DNA from: Vicinamibacteria bacterium
GTDB lineage: Bacteria > Acidobacteriota > Vicinamibacteria > Fen-336 > JAGNNV01
Direction of reading: 5' to 3'
Assembly: GCA_016650185.1 (NCBI GenBank)
Contig: JAENWE010000205.1
Location: forward strand, 1 to 9,100
Length of the DNA stretch: 9,100 bases
A program made the position numbers and the translations under genes. Under the pieces are notes generated by a model that was not told where the DNA came from, searched no databases, and worked only from the letters and a program-made list of their open reading frames with translations. Positions 1-7,229 of the stretch are shown in pieces (the first letter of the stretch is position 1; each line of letters begins with the position of its first letter).

Positions 1-1430
1 CCGATCTTTCGACCGAATGCCACCGCCACCTCGGTGGCGTGTCGGGCGGTGTCCTTCGTTTCGATGATCTCGAGCAAAGGCATCCGGTGAACCGGCGAGA
101 AGAAGTGCATTCCCAGCACCAGGTCCTTGCGCTTCGCGTTCTGGGCGATGTCCGTGATGGGCAGGGACGACGTGTTCGAAGCAAAGACGCACGTTTCCGA
201 CGTCGCCGCTTCCGTCTCCATGAGGACCTGGCGCTTCACCGCCAGATCTTCGAAGACCGCCTCGATCACAAGGTCGGCCTGCTTGAAACCGCCGTAGTCG
301 GTGGTGACCGACACCCGGTCCATTTTCTGGTCGACCTCGCGCGAGGTCAGGCTGCCACGCCTGCGCCGCTCGTCCCAGATGGCGCGCACGTACCCCAGGC
401 CACGACTGACGCTTGGATCATCGCGATCCTTCATGCGCGCGCGCATCCCGGAGTCGGCCGCAATCCCCGCGATACCGGCCCCCATGAGCCCGGCCCCCAG
501 GATGCAGACCTTGGCGATCTCGGGAGGAGGATCGGGAAGCGGAACGGCCTTCTTGATGTCCTGGGTGGCGAAGAAGACATTCACGAGGGCTCGCGACACT
601 TCACCCACCAGGAGTTCTCCGAAGGCCTTCTTCTCGATCTCCAGACCGGCGGCAAGCGACGCGGCCGTCCCGGTCTTGACCACTTCAATCGCTCGAAGAG
701 GAGCCGGATAGTGGCCGCCTGTCTTCGCCATCACCGACGAATGCGCTTTGGAGAAGATGATCGGTCGAGCCAGTTTCTCGACCAGCTTGATCCCGGGACG
801 CTGTGGCTTCTTGCCAGCAGCAAGGGTCAGAGCCAGAGTGGCGGCCCGGTCTTCGAGCATGGATCGCGGGACGACCTCGTCGACCAGACCGGCGCGAAGG
901 GCCTTCGTCGCTTTCAGGTTCCGCGCGGTGAGGATCATGTCAAGGCTCAAGGCCAGACCTACGAGACGGGGCAGACGCTGCGTCCCGCCCATGCCCGGCA
1001 CCAGCCCGAGTTGGACTTCAGGGAGACCGATCGCGGTCTTGGGATCGTCACTGGCGACGCGTCCCGCACAAGCAAGGGAGAGTTCGGTCCCTCCGCCCAG
1101 GCAGATGCCGTTGATCGCGGCCACGAACGGGATCTTCGACCCCTCAATGCGGTTCAGCAGGTCGTGTCCTTTGCCCGCGAGTGCCATGGCTTCTTCGGCC
1201 GTGGTCACCGCGACGAACTGCTTGATGTCGGCGCCGGCGATGAATCCTTCCGGCTTTCCGCTGATGATCACGACCCCGCGAAGAGTGGCGTCCTTCTCGA
1301 TCTGCTGAAAGAGCGCCTCGAATTCGTCGAGAAGCCCGAGCGACAAGACGTTGAGCTTCTCTCCAGGCACATCCAGCGAGACCACGAGAACGGCATCGTC
1401 ACGACGACAAGTGGTGAGCATCCCGGTCAT
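1..1430 (-). CDS. fadJ: FadJ/FadB-type fatty-acid oxidation alpha subunit (enoyl-CoA hydratase / 3-hydroxyacyl-CoA dehydrogenase), C-terminus cut by window edge
   Basis: Bifunctional beta-oxidation enzyme: hydrates trans-2-enoyl-CoA, then oxidises L-3-hydroxyacyl-CoA with NAD. I read 476 codons with no stop before the left edge; family members are usually 700-750 residues. Residues 1-190 are a crotonase domain with the oxyanion-hole stretch GADIKQF (66-72) and LGGGTE, and the two glutamates expected for hydratase catalysis at 116 and 138 (GLPEVQLGLVPGMGGTQRLP follows). Residues 305-476 are the NAD-binding dehydrogenase domain: GAGLMGAGIA (312-321), SNTS (418-421), and GMHFFSP with the catalytic His at 442 paired with Glu in PLLEII. 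The ATG at 1430-1428 overlaps the upstream stop as ATGA, with AGGAG at 1438-1442, so translation is coupled to the racemase-like gene. It should form a complex with the FadI thiolase encoded two genes upstream. FadJ is preferred over FadB because of that FadI partner; the distinction is moderately sure, the bifunctional enzyme very sure. Confidence 0.95.
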   Translation of the reverse strand, partial: MTGMLTTCRRDDAVLVVSLDVPGEKLNVLSLGLLDEFEALFQQIEKDATLRGVVIISGKPEGFIAGADIKQFVAVTTAEEAMALAGKGHDLLNRIEGSKIPFVAAINGICLGGGTELSLACAGRVASDDPKTAIGLPEVQLGLVPGMGGTQRLPRLVGLALSLDMILTARNLKATKALRAGLVDEVVPRSMLEDRAATLALTLAAGKKPQRPGIKLVEKLARPIIFSKAHSSVMAKTGGHYPAPLRAIEVVKTGTAASLAAGLEIEKKAFGELLVGEVSRALVNVFFATQDIKKAVPLPDPPPEIAKVCILGAGLMGAGIAGIAADSGMRARMKDRDDPSVSRGLGYVRAIWDERRRRGSLTSREVDQKMDRVSVTTDYGGFKQADLVIEAVFEDLAVKRQVLMETEAATSETCVFASNTSSLPITDIAQNAKRKDLVLGMHFFSPVHRMPLLEIIETKDTARHATEVAVAFGRKI

Positions 1431-2599
1431 TGAATCACTCCTATGTCGCGCAGCTCGAGGATGCGCGACTTCGAATAGCCCAGAGAAAGAAGGATGTCGC
1501 GGGTGTGCTCGCCGTGCCGGGGAGCCCGTCGCCTGACCTTTCGCCGGGTGATCTGGGGCAGAAACGTGGGCGAGAGGAAGGCGCCCCTCTCCGTCTTCTG
1601 AGGCAAAAACGCTTGACGCGCGCGGATCTGCGGATCGGCCATGACCTCGGTCAGGGTCTGCACGGGGGTGAGGCAGGCGTCAAGGGGGCCGAGGATATCA
1701 AGCCAGGCCTGCCGGGACTTCGTCCGGAACATTCTCTCGAAGTCCGCCGAGATTGCCGGCTGCATCTTCCTCGACCATTGAAACCGGACGTAGTCCTTGA
1801 ACCCAAGACCTTCGCACACCGCCTCCCAGAACTGTGGCTCGAGCGCGCCCAAGGCCACCCGGCGTCCATCCGCGCATTCGTAGGTCCGGTAGCAGGCGTG
1901 CGTTCCCCATAGTTCGTCGGGCTCGCGATCCGGCGCCGAGAGGGAACGAACGAGGGGTGCGGACATAAGAGCGAGAGCGCCGTCGAGGATCGAGAGGTCG
2001 ATGAGGCCGCCCCGGAAACGCGGCCGCCCGAGGTCCCTGAGCTTCGCGAGCACGGCCACCAGGGTCAGCAGAGAGGCCGCAGTATCCGCGACGAGGCCCG
2101 GCGACATGGTGGCGCCGCCACACAGCAGTCCGGTCTCGCCCGCGACATTCAGGTCGTGGGTGGCCCGGCGAGACCTCGGGCCGGTGGCGCCGTTGCCCGA
2201 GAGACTCACGAACAGCAGCCTCGGCGCGGTTCGGCGAAGACGTGCGTAGTCCAGACCGAGGCGGCGCATCACACCGGGCCGGAAACTCTCCACCAGCACG
2301 TCGCTCTTCAGGGCCATCGCCTTGACGATCAGGACGCCTTCCTTCGACTTGAGGTCGAGAGCGACGCTTTTCTTGCCCCGGTTCAGCCAGGCGTGAAGCG
2401 CGCTGTCGGAGCCATCCCTCACCGCCGGAGCGATCCCTCGCGTCGGATCACCGAAGTCCTTCTCTTCGATCTTGACCACAGTGGCGCCCAGATCGGCGAG
2501 GGCGGCGGTCACATAGGGTCCCGGCAGATGTCGGGAGAGATCGAGAACGCGGACACCCGTGAGAGGAAGCTTCTGGGTAGGAGAGGCGACGCGGCCCAC
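1427..2599 (-). CDS. CoA-transferase family III protein, alpha-methylacyl-CoA racemase-like (CaiB/BaiF superfamily)
   Basis: 390 residues, the normal length for this family, opening with LPLTGVRVLDLSRHLPGPYV (11-30), the standard first strand and CoA-binding loop. Family members either move CoA between carboxylic acids or epimerise 2-methylacyl-CoAs. The residues look racemase-like: RATHDLNV (145-152) matches the GHDINY box carrying the catalytic His of alpha-methylacyl-CoA racemases (His148 here). VADTAAS places an Asp at 172 where those racemases have their second acid/base. YECADGRRVALGALEPQFW around 240-258 matches the racemase block with Glu241. A CoA-transferase also uses an Asp near 172, so the Asp alone does not decide. 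Start is GTG at 2599-2597, overlapping the fadI stop by one base (TAGTG); no alternative start lies before the first conserved strand. Its place between thiolase and hydratase/dehydrogenase suggests a role in degrading methyl-branched fatty acids, which is inference. Confidence 0.85.
   Translation of the reverse strand: MGRVASPTQKLPLTGVRVLDLSRHLPGPYVTAALADLGATVVKIEEKDFGDPTRGIAPAVRDGSDSALHAWLNRGKKSVALDLKSKEGVLIVKAMALKSDVLVESFRPGVMRRLGLDYARLRRTAPRLLFVSLSGNGATGPRSRRATHDLNVAGETGLLCGGATMSPGLVADTAASLLTLVAVLAKLRDLGRPRFRGGLIDLSILDGALALMSAPLVRSLSAPDREPDELWGTHACYRTYECADGRRVALGALEPQFWEAVCEGLGFKDYVRFQWSRKMQPAISADFERMFRTKSRQAWLDILGPLDACLTPVQTLTEVMADPQIRARQAFLPQKTERGAFLSPTFLPQITRRKVRRRAPRHGEHTRDILLSLGYSKSRILELRDIGVIQ
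1436..1442 (-). promoter_or_regulatory. Shine-Dalgarno site of fadJ inside the racemase-like gene
   Basis: AGGAGTG on the minus strand, five bases before the ATG at 1430. It lies in the last codons of the upstream gene and, with the ATGA overlap, supports this start and coupled translation. Confidence 0.75.
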
Positions 2600-3879
2600 T
2601 ATCGCTCAAGGACCATGGCGAAGCCCATGCCGCCCTGAGCGCACACGGAGATCAAGCCGAATTTCGAATTGCGGCGGGTCATCTCATGACCGAGGGTTCC
2701 GGTGATGCGGGCGCCGGTGGCGCCGAACGGATGCCCGATGGCGATCGAGCTTCCGCACACGTTGAGGCGCTCGCGATCCACCAGGCCGACGCGGGAGGCG
2801 CGGCCCAAACGCTCACGGGCGAAGGCGTCGCTCTCCAGGGCCTGGATATTCGACGCGACCTGCGCGCCGAACGCCTCGTGCATCTCGATGAGATCCATAT
2901 CGGCCAGGGTGAGGCCGGCACGATCAAGGGCCATCGGAACGGCCAGAGCCGGGCCCATCAACAACTGCCAGGCGGGGTCGACCGCAGCCACCGCCCAGGA
3001 CTTGATGTAGGCAAGAGGCGCGTACCCAAGAGCTTTGGCCTTCTCCTCGGACATGAGCAGCACCGCGGCGGCGCCGTCGGTGAGAGGCGAAGCGTTGCCG
3101 GCGGTGACCGAACCGAAGCGGCGATCGAACACCGGCCTCAGTTTGGCCAGGGCCTCGATCGACGTGTCGGCTCGGATGAGGCCATCGTTTGCGACCGTGG
3201 TCGCGTACTTCGGGGGCAGGTGGACGGGAGCGATCTCCTGGCCAAGCCGGCCATCGTCGCGGGCCCTCGCGGCATTGTGGTGGGAGCGGAAGGCGATCTC
3301 ATCTTGCTCGGCCCGAGAGATGCCGTTGTCTTTCGCCATCTGCTCCGCCGATTGGCCCATCGACAATCCGGTGGAGGGCTCGGCGATGGCCGGCGTGTCG
3401 GGGATGAAATCCTTGAAGCGAAGACGGGAGAAGGCGCCTACCCGCGCGCCGAACGTCCTAGCCTTCGAAGCGGCGATCAGCGCATTCGCCATGCCCTTGG
3501 AGTGCAGGATGGGAACGGACGAAAGCGACTCCGCTCCGCCCGCAATGCCCGCTTCAATGTGGCCCATCAGTATGGAAGAAGCCACGTCGGCGATGGCCTG
3601 ATTGGCCGAGGCGCAGGCCCGATTGAGGGTGTGCGCCGGCACCGTCTTCGGGAGCAACGCGCCGAGAGCGGTCTCGCGGCCCAGGTTGGGAGCCTTGATG
3701 GAAGGAACCACCTGGCCCATGACCAGCGTGCCGATGAGTTTGGGATCGACCTCGCTGCGCTCGATCAGTTCACGCACCGCGACCTTCGCGAGATCCAGAG
3801 CGGTGAGATCCTTGAAGACCTCGCCCGACTTGGCGAAAGGCGTGCGACAGGAGGCGACGAGGGCGACACGGCCGGGCAT
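2599..3879 (-). CDS. fadI: Acetyl-CoA C-acyltransferase, FadI type (3-ketoacyl-CoA thiolase, beta subunit)
   Basis: Thiolase that cleaves 3-ketoacyl-CoA with CoA to acetyl-CoA plus a chain two carbons shorter, the last step of the beta-oxidation cycle. 426 residues, close to E. coli FadI (436) and longer than typical FadA. N-terminus VALVASCRTPFAKSG is standard thiolase. The nucleophile is Cys89 in LNRACASANQ. HEAFGAQ (His334), GHPFGATG (His383) and SVCAQGG (Cys413) supply the rest of the active site. FadI-like signatures include FSRLRFKDFIP, STGLSMGQSAEQMAK and KLRPVFDRRFGSVTAGN. ATG at 3879-3877 follows the DUF1232 gene by 12 bases with no clear Shine-Dalgarno, so translation may depend on upstream ribosomes. 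It overlaps the racemase-like gene by one base at its end. All catalytic residues are present, so the enzyme should be active, presumably in a complex with the FadJ-type protein. Confidence 0.95.
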   Translation of the reverse strand: MPGRVALVASCRTPFAKSGEVFKDLTALDLAKVAVRELIERSEVDPKLIGTLVMGQVVPSIKAPNLGRETALGALLPKTVPAHTLNRACASANQAIADVASSILMGHIEAGIAGGAESLSSVPILHSKGMANALIAASKARTFGARVGAFSRLRFKDFIPDTPAIAEPSTGLSMGQSAEQMAKDNGISRAEQDEIAFRSHHNAARARDDGRLGQEIAPVHLPPKYATTVANDGLIRADTSIEALAKLRPVFDRRFGSVTAGNASPLTDGAAAVLLMSEEKAKALGYAPLAYIKSWAVAAVDPAWQLLMGPALAVPMALDRAGLTLADMDLIEMHEAFGAQVASNIQALESDAFARERLGRASRVGLVDRERLNVCGSSIAIGHPFGATGARITGTLGHEMTRRNSKFGLISVCAQGGMGFAMVLER

Positions 3880-3891
3880 GGGAGTGAGTTT

Positions 3892-4170
3892 CTACTCTAG
3901 CGGAGACGGGGGGCGGGGAGGTTCAGGCGTGACGTCGATGATCTGGCCGCTCGGCCCGTCGTTCTTCGGGGGCGCGGCGTTGAAAAGCAGGCTGATCGCG
4001 CCGATGAAAAACATGATGTCGTCGAGCCAGCCCACCACGGGTGCGATGTCTGGAACCGCGTCCCAGGGCCAAACCACATAAAGGATCGCGCCCACCACGA
4101 GGAACTTCGGGAACTTGGAAACCTTCGGATTGCGCATCAGCGCGATGATGGTCTTGAAGCGTGACAGCAT
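3892..4170 (-). CDS. DUF1232 (YkvA-like) small membrane protein
   Basis: 92 residues. WPWDAVPDIAPVVGWLDD (34-51) matches the defining DUF1232 pattern, in which a first hydrophobic helix leads into P-x-D-x-x-P-D-x-x-P and a G-x-x-D-D turn before a second helix. The helices run roughly 22-35 and 48-64. A basic N-terminus (residues 1-23, seven Lys/Arg) and a proline-rich acidic tail (67-92) flank them, so both ends probably face the cytoplasm. The family's biochemical role is unknown to me. The ATG at 4170 lies 9 bases after the secretin stop with only a weak CAGG upstream, and the thiolase starts 12 bases after its stop, so it belongs to the same transcript and joins the envelope genes to the beta-oxidation genes. 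Family call is confident; function is open. Confidence 0.85.
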   Translation of the reverse strand: MLSRFKTIIALMRNPKVSKFPKFLVVGAILYVVWPWDAVPDIAPVVGWLDDIMFFIGAISLLFNAAPPKNDGPSGQIIDVTPEPPRPPSPLE

Positions 4171-4179
4171 GGCCTGGGC

Positions 4180-5982
4180 TTAGAGGTGGGGCGTGGGCTG
4201 GGGAGTGGGGGGACGGATGGGTTCGGGGCGAAGCCCAGGGGTCGGAAGCAGAGTCGGCGGCGGGCCGGGCTGCTGCTGCTGAGGGGTGGCGGGGGGCACC
4301 TCGAACAGGAGAGGCGACGAGTCGGAGCCCACCGAGAATGACTTCAAGTCGGCTTCGGAGAACTCCGGCTTGTAGATAATCCGGGGCGAGATGGTCATGA
4401 TGATGTCCGTCTCCTGAGCGTCCTTTGTGTTCCGTCCGAAGATGCGACCGAGGATGGGGATGCTGGCAAGGCCGGGGACGCTGGACAGAGACGTGCGCTC
4501 CGTATCCGTGATCAGCCCGGCAAGGATGTTGGTCTCTCCGTCACGAAGACGAAGGACGGAGTTCACGGTGCGGTTGCTGAACGTGGGCAGGTTGTTGAAG
4601 CCGGGAGCGCCGAGCGATGAAATCTCCAGCTTGAGCTGGAGAGTGATGTCTCCGTCGTGGTGAACCCGCGGGGTGATGTCGATGTTGACGCCCACATTCT
4701 TGTACTCGAAGGAAGTGATGGGCTGCTGCGCGACTCCGCCGGTGGCAATCGCGGCGAAGATGGTGACAGGAACCGGAACCTGGTCGCCGAACCTGGCGCT
4801 CGCGGTCTGGCCTTCGGTGACGCGCAGTTGCGGATTGGCGAGAAGGCGGGAAGAGCCGTCGGTACGGAGCAGGCGGTAGATCACACCGGGCAGGCCGGAG
4901 ACGATGATGTTGCTCTTCTTGTAGGGCTGAGATCCCTCGAGAGTAATGACTTTCGATACGTCCGGGAACGCCCCACCCAGGAGCCCCGGGTCGATCTGGG
5001 CGGAAAGCGCATTGCCGTTCACCGAGTTGATCTCTATTCCGTAATCCAGGAGCTTCTGACGGTTGACCTCGAGGATCTCCACCTCGATCATTACTTCCCC
5101 ATGACGCTTGTCCAGGGCTTCGATGATGCGCTCCGCCGCGGCTACCTTCTCGGGCGTGTCGTTGATGGTGAGGGCGTTGCCGCTCGGCAGAGGAGCCACC
5201 CGACGCGCGCCCAGCGAGATGCGAAGGACATCCACGACCTCTTTCAGGTCCGCACTCGAAAGATAGAAGGTCTTGACGATCTGGTCTTCATAGTCGCGCC
5301 GCTTGTTCGGGGTGTCGGGAATGACCTGAATCAACTTCGGCCCGATGACTCGGGTGAATGTCTTGCTCGCCATGGAGAGGGCCTGGAGCGCCTGCTCGAA
5401 CGGCGCATCCTTGAGCTCGAGAGTCACCGGAGACGAGCTCACCGCCGACTCAAAAACGAAATTGACCCCGACCACCAGCCCGAGCGTCTTGAACGCCTCC
5501 CTGACGTCGGCGCCCTCGAACTTGAAGCCCATGACGGTATCGAGGGAAGGGTCGATCTCCAGGCCAGGGAGGCTGCGTTCGCGCGCCGACTGCTTGATCG
5601 CGGCCACCGTCTTCGGCATCAGGCCCGCGGCCCGGCTCTTGCGCACCGCGTCCATTTCCTCGACGAGGCCAGGCTGAGCCCCATCGAGATCCAGGGCGAG
5701 CTGGTATTCATCGAGGGCGTCCTTGAAGAGCCCCCGCACGGCCAGGCGGCGGCCCTGCGTGATGTGCGCCTCGGCCGAGCGCCTCCGGGCCCGTTGCAGG
5801 GCGAGACGGGCATCGAGCGAATCAGGTTTCTCGGTCACCGCCTTCGAGTACTCGAGGGTCGCGCGATCCCAATCGCCCAGCCGCTCGGCCTTCTCGCCCT
5901 GGCGAAAGGCCGCGGAGGTCGCGCAACCCTGGGCGGCGACGAGGAGGGCGCAAAGGGCCAGGAGTGTGGTCCGTCTCATCAT
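4180..5982 (-). CDS. TPR-containing secretin, probable lipoprotein (GspD/PilQ superfamily outer-membrane channel)
   Basis: 600 residues. Residues 1-20 form a secretion signal ending at Cys20 (AAQGC), a slightly atypical lipobox, so a lipid anchor is probable but not certain. Two TPR-like helical pairs follow (about 24-57 and 71-104). An N0/STN-like domain spans about 150-205 and an N1/NolW-like domain about 235-295. The secretin domain runs 297-537, with QVPVP at 401-405 and the family hallmark SVPGLASIPILGRIFG at 501-516, ending in ETDIIMTISPRII. A Pro/Gln-rich tail (563-600) is unusual for the family. Secretins form large outer-membrane rings that pass type II substrates, type IV pili or phage. 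No pilus or Gsp genes lie in the window, so the system served is unknown. The ATG at 5982 overlaps lolA as ATGA, and GAGGTG lies 5 bases upstream; a second ATG follows immediately and could also be used. TPR at the N-terminus is typical of acidobacterial secretins. Confidence 0.92.
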   Translation of the reverse strand: MMRRTTLLALCALLVAAQGCATSAAFRQGEKAERLGDWDRATLEYSKAVTEKPDSLDARLALQRARRRSAEAHITQGRRLAVRGLFKDALDEYQLALDLDGAQPGLVEEMDAVRKSRAAGLMPKTVAAIKQSARERSLPGLEIDPSLDTVMGFKFEGADVREAFKTLGLVVGVNFVFESAVSSSPVTLELKDAPFEQALQALSMASKTFTRVIGPKLIQVIPDTPNKRRDYEDQIVKTFYLSSADLKEVVDVLRISLGARRVAPLPSGNALTINDTPEKVAAAERIIEALDKRHGEVMIEVEILEVNRQKLLDYGIEINSVNGNALSAQIDPGLLGGAFPDVSKVITLEGSQPYKKSNIIVSGLPGVIYRLLRTDGSSRLLANPQLRVTEGQTASARFGDQVPVPVTIFAAIATGGVAQQPITSFEYKNVGVNIDITPRVHHDGDITLQLKLEISSLGAPGFNNLPTFSNRTVNSVLRLRDGETNILAGLITDTERTSLSSVPGLASIPILGRIFGRNTKDAQETDIIMTISPRIIYKPEFSEADLKSFSVGSDSSPLLFEVPPATPQQQQPGPPPTLLPTPGLRPEPIRPPTPQPTPHL

Positions 5983-6650
5983 GAAATCACCTCAACGCCC
6001 TTGGGGACGTCGAATCGGAACTCTGAGTCTTTGAGCCCCACATTCTCCTTGAAACCAGCGAAAACCATGCGGCTGGTTGACCCCTCGGCGTCCTGAATCT
6101 CCAGGGCCAGCAGCCGTAACTGCGTATCCACGACCACCGCGATCCGGGTCACATCAGCGTCCTTGTCGTCCCTGGGGACCAGAATCAGCTTCCGCCCAAG
6201 AAGATCCTTCTCCTCGCCCACGCATTTGAAATGATCCAGCAGACGGCCCTCCGCCAGGATCCGAGCGGTAGCGCGCTTATCGCCCCGCTGGTTCTGAACC
6301 ATCACCTGCCGGTCGCGGGGCACGTAGAAGTAGTAGCTGTCTCCATCCGCGACAAAGAGCTTCCTGTCGGGCTTCACATACTCGAAAAGCATCCGCGAGG
6401 GCCGCTTCACCTTGACCGTGCCGGACTCGACAATGGCCCGGCCCAGGGCGCCCGAGCGGTAGGTCTGAGTAAACGTCGCGGTGAAGTCCCGGATGGTGCG
6501 GCTTCGAGCATCAAAGTCAGCGAGGACCGTCTGGGCGTCGTCTGGGATGGCCGCACTTTGGGCCGGGACGGCTGGTGCCTGGACCGCCAGGGATGCGGCC
6601 AGAGCGAGGCTGAGGATCACCTGGGGATGATAGACGAGGGGGTGCTTCAA
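5979..6650 (-). CDS. lolA: Outer-membrane lipoprotein carrier protein LolA
   Basis: Periplasmic chaperone that accepts lipoproteins from the LolCDE exporter and carries them to the outer membrane. With a TTG start at 6650 it has 223 residues, close to the usual 200-220. Residues 1-30 form a signal peptide (hydrophobic VILSLALAASLAV, cleavage near PAVPAQSA). The mature part shows the LolA fold pattern: IRDFTATFTQTY (53-64), GTVKVKRPSRMLFEY (77-91), LFVADGDSYYFYVPRDRQV (98-116), late strands, and the closing FRFDVPKGVEVI. No in-frame ATG exists between the upstream stop at 6716 and the signal peptide. TTG 6650 gives a positively charged N-region; GTG at 6620 would remove it and has no ribosome site either. 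A longer reading from 6812 would overlap the preceding gene by almost 100 bases and is not credible. The 3' end overlaps the secretin start by ATGA. Family certain, start uncertain. Confidence 0.9.
   Translation of the reverse strand: MKHPLVYHPQVILSLALAASLAVQAPAVPAQSAAIPDDAQTVLADFDARSRTIRDFTATFTQTYRSGALGRAIVESGTVKVKRPSRMLFEYVKPDRKLFVADGDSYYFYVPRDRQVMVQNQRGDKRATARILAEGRLLDHFKCVGEEKDLLGRKLILVPRDDKDADVTRIAVVVDTQLRLLALEIQDAEGSTSRMVFAGFKENVGLKDSEFRFDVPKGVEVIS
5988..5993 (-). promoter_or_regulatory. Shine-Dalgarno site of the secretin inside lolA
   Basis: GAGGTG on the minus strand, 5 bases before ATG 5982 and 8 before the second in-frame ATG at 5979. It lies within the final codons of lolA and supports coupled translation. 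Confidence 0.65.
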
Positions 6651-6668
6651 CGCCCGCGTCGGAGGCCT

Positions 6669-6703
6669 GGCCGCGGATCCGTTCGCCCTTCCGAACCGTG
6701 GCC
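6669..6703. other. Imperfect hairpin between the exported-protein gene and lolA
   Basis: On the minus strand GGCCACG-GTTCG pairs with CGAAC-(5-base bulge)-CGCGGCC around a six-base loop GAAGGG: 11 base pairs with one A-C mismatch. It begins 12 bases after the stop at 6716 and ends 18 bases before the lolA start. There is no T-run, so a classical terminator is unlikely. It could trim or stabilise the transcript, or be chance in GC-rich DNA. Confidence 0.3.
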
Positions 6704-6715
6704 TGAGAAGTGGCG

Positions 6716-7228
6716 CTAGAAGGTGAAGTTGAACGTCTTCCGCACGATCACGATGTTGTGAAATCCGTAGGGCCCGTCTCCGGTGATCGCGACCTTGTCC
6801 CGGAAGCTCCACCGATGACTTTCAAAGTAGATGGACCAGTCGCGCCCAAGCGAAACTCCCGCGCCGAAGTCCTTCACATATCCAATCGGCCGGGCCGACC
6901 ACGTGTACTGGATCTGCGGAATCGTGCGCCCCATCACGAGTTCGGGCTTCACCAACACGAAGACCTCCCGCACCGGCCCGTTCGCGAACTTTCGACCGAA
7001 AAAGATCTGACCGCGCACCGCGTAGCGGGCGAAATTGTCGCCAAAGCCGTTCGTCTCCAGAAGGTCCGGCCGCCGCAGATTCAAGTCCATCTCATTGTGC
7101 GGCGTCATGACTCCGGCCTCGGAGTAGCCGCGCACGAAGAAGGCGTTCCGGCGGGGTTCCTCGCCATTCGCCTGGGTCGCACCGAGAAAAAAGAGCCCAA
7201 GAAGGGCGACAGCAGGAAGAAATCGCAT
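6716..7228 (-). CDS. Small exported beta-rich protein, probable outer-membrane beta-barrel; family not recognised
   Basis: 170 residues that I cannot assign to a named family. Residues 1-22 are a clear Sec signal peptide (MRF, then AVALLGLFFLGATQA). The rest alternates polar and hydrophobic residues with many aromatics, as in transmembrane beta strands: YAVRGQIFFGRKF (69-81), REVFVLVKPELVMG (87-100), IQYTWSARPIGYVKDFGAGV (106-125), DWSIYFESHRWSFRD (130-144), and a last strand NIVIVRKTFNFTF. It ends in Phe, as outer-membrane proteins recognised by the BAM machinery usually do. There are no cysteines. The ATG at 7228 follows AAAGGA, but that site sits in a strong hairpin (7230-7251). Neighbours are a cytosolic zincin-like gene upstream and lolA downstream, so it leads the envelope part of the cluster. 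A small porin-like or structural barrel is the best guess; a periplasmic lipocalin-like fold is the alternative. Confidence 0.7.
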   Translation of the reverse strand: MRFLPAVALLGLFFLGATQANGEEPRRNAFFVRGYSEAGVMTPHNEMDLNLRRPDLLETNGFGDNFARYAVRGQIFFGRKFANGPVREVFVLVKPELVMGRTIPQIQYTWSARPIGYVKDFGAGVSLGRDWSIYFESHRWSFRDKVAITGDGPYGFHNIVIVRKTFNFTF

Positions 7229-7229
7229 G

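Noticed and set aside
39..1433. Long open frame on the plus strand across the fadJ region
   Set aside because: Its protein is basic, low-complexity and without family motifs, while the minus strand encodes an intact hydratase/dehydrogenase over the same span. It is a shadow of GC-rich codon use.
2686..3900. 404-codon plus-strand frame opposite fadI
   Set aside because: Antisense to a thiolase with all catalytic residues in place; the translated sequence shows no motifs or coherent hydrophobic pattern.
4657..6096. 479-codon plus-strand frame opposite the secretin
   Set aside because: Antisense to a full-length secretin; the translation is Arg/Leu/Asp/Gly-rich noise.
6651..6812. N-terminal extension of LolA to an ATG at 6812
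   Set aside because: It would overlap the exported-protein gene by nearly 100 bases and put a charged, motif-free stretch before a good signal peptide.
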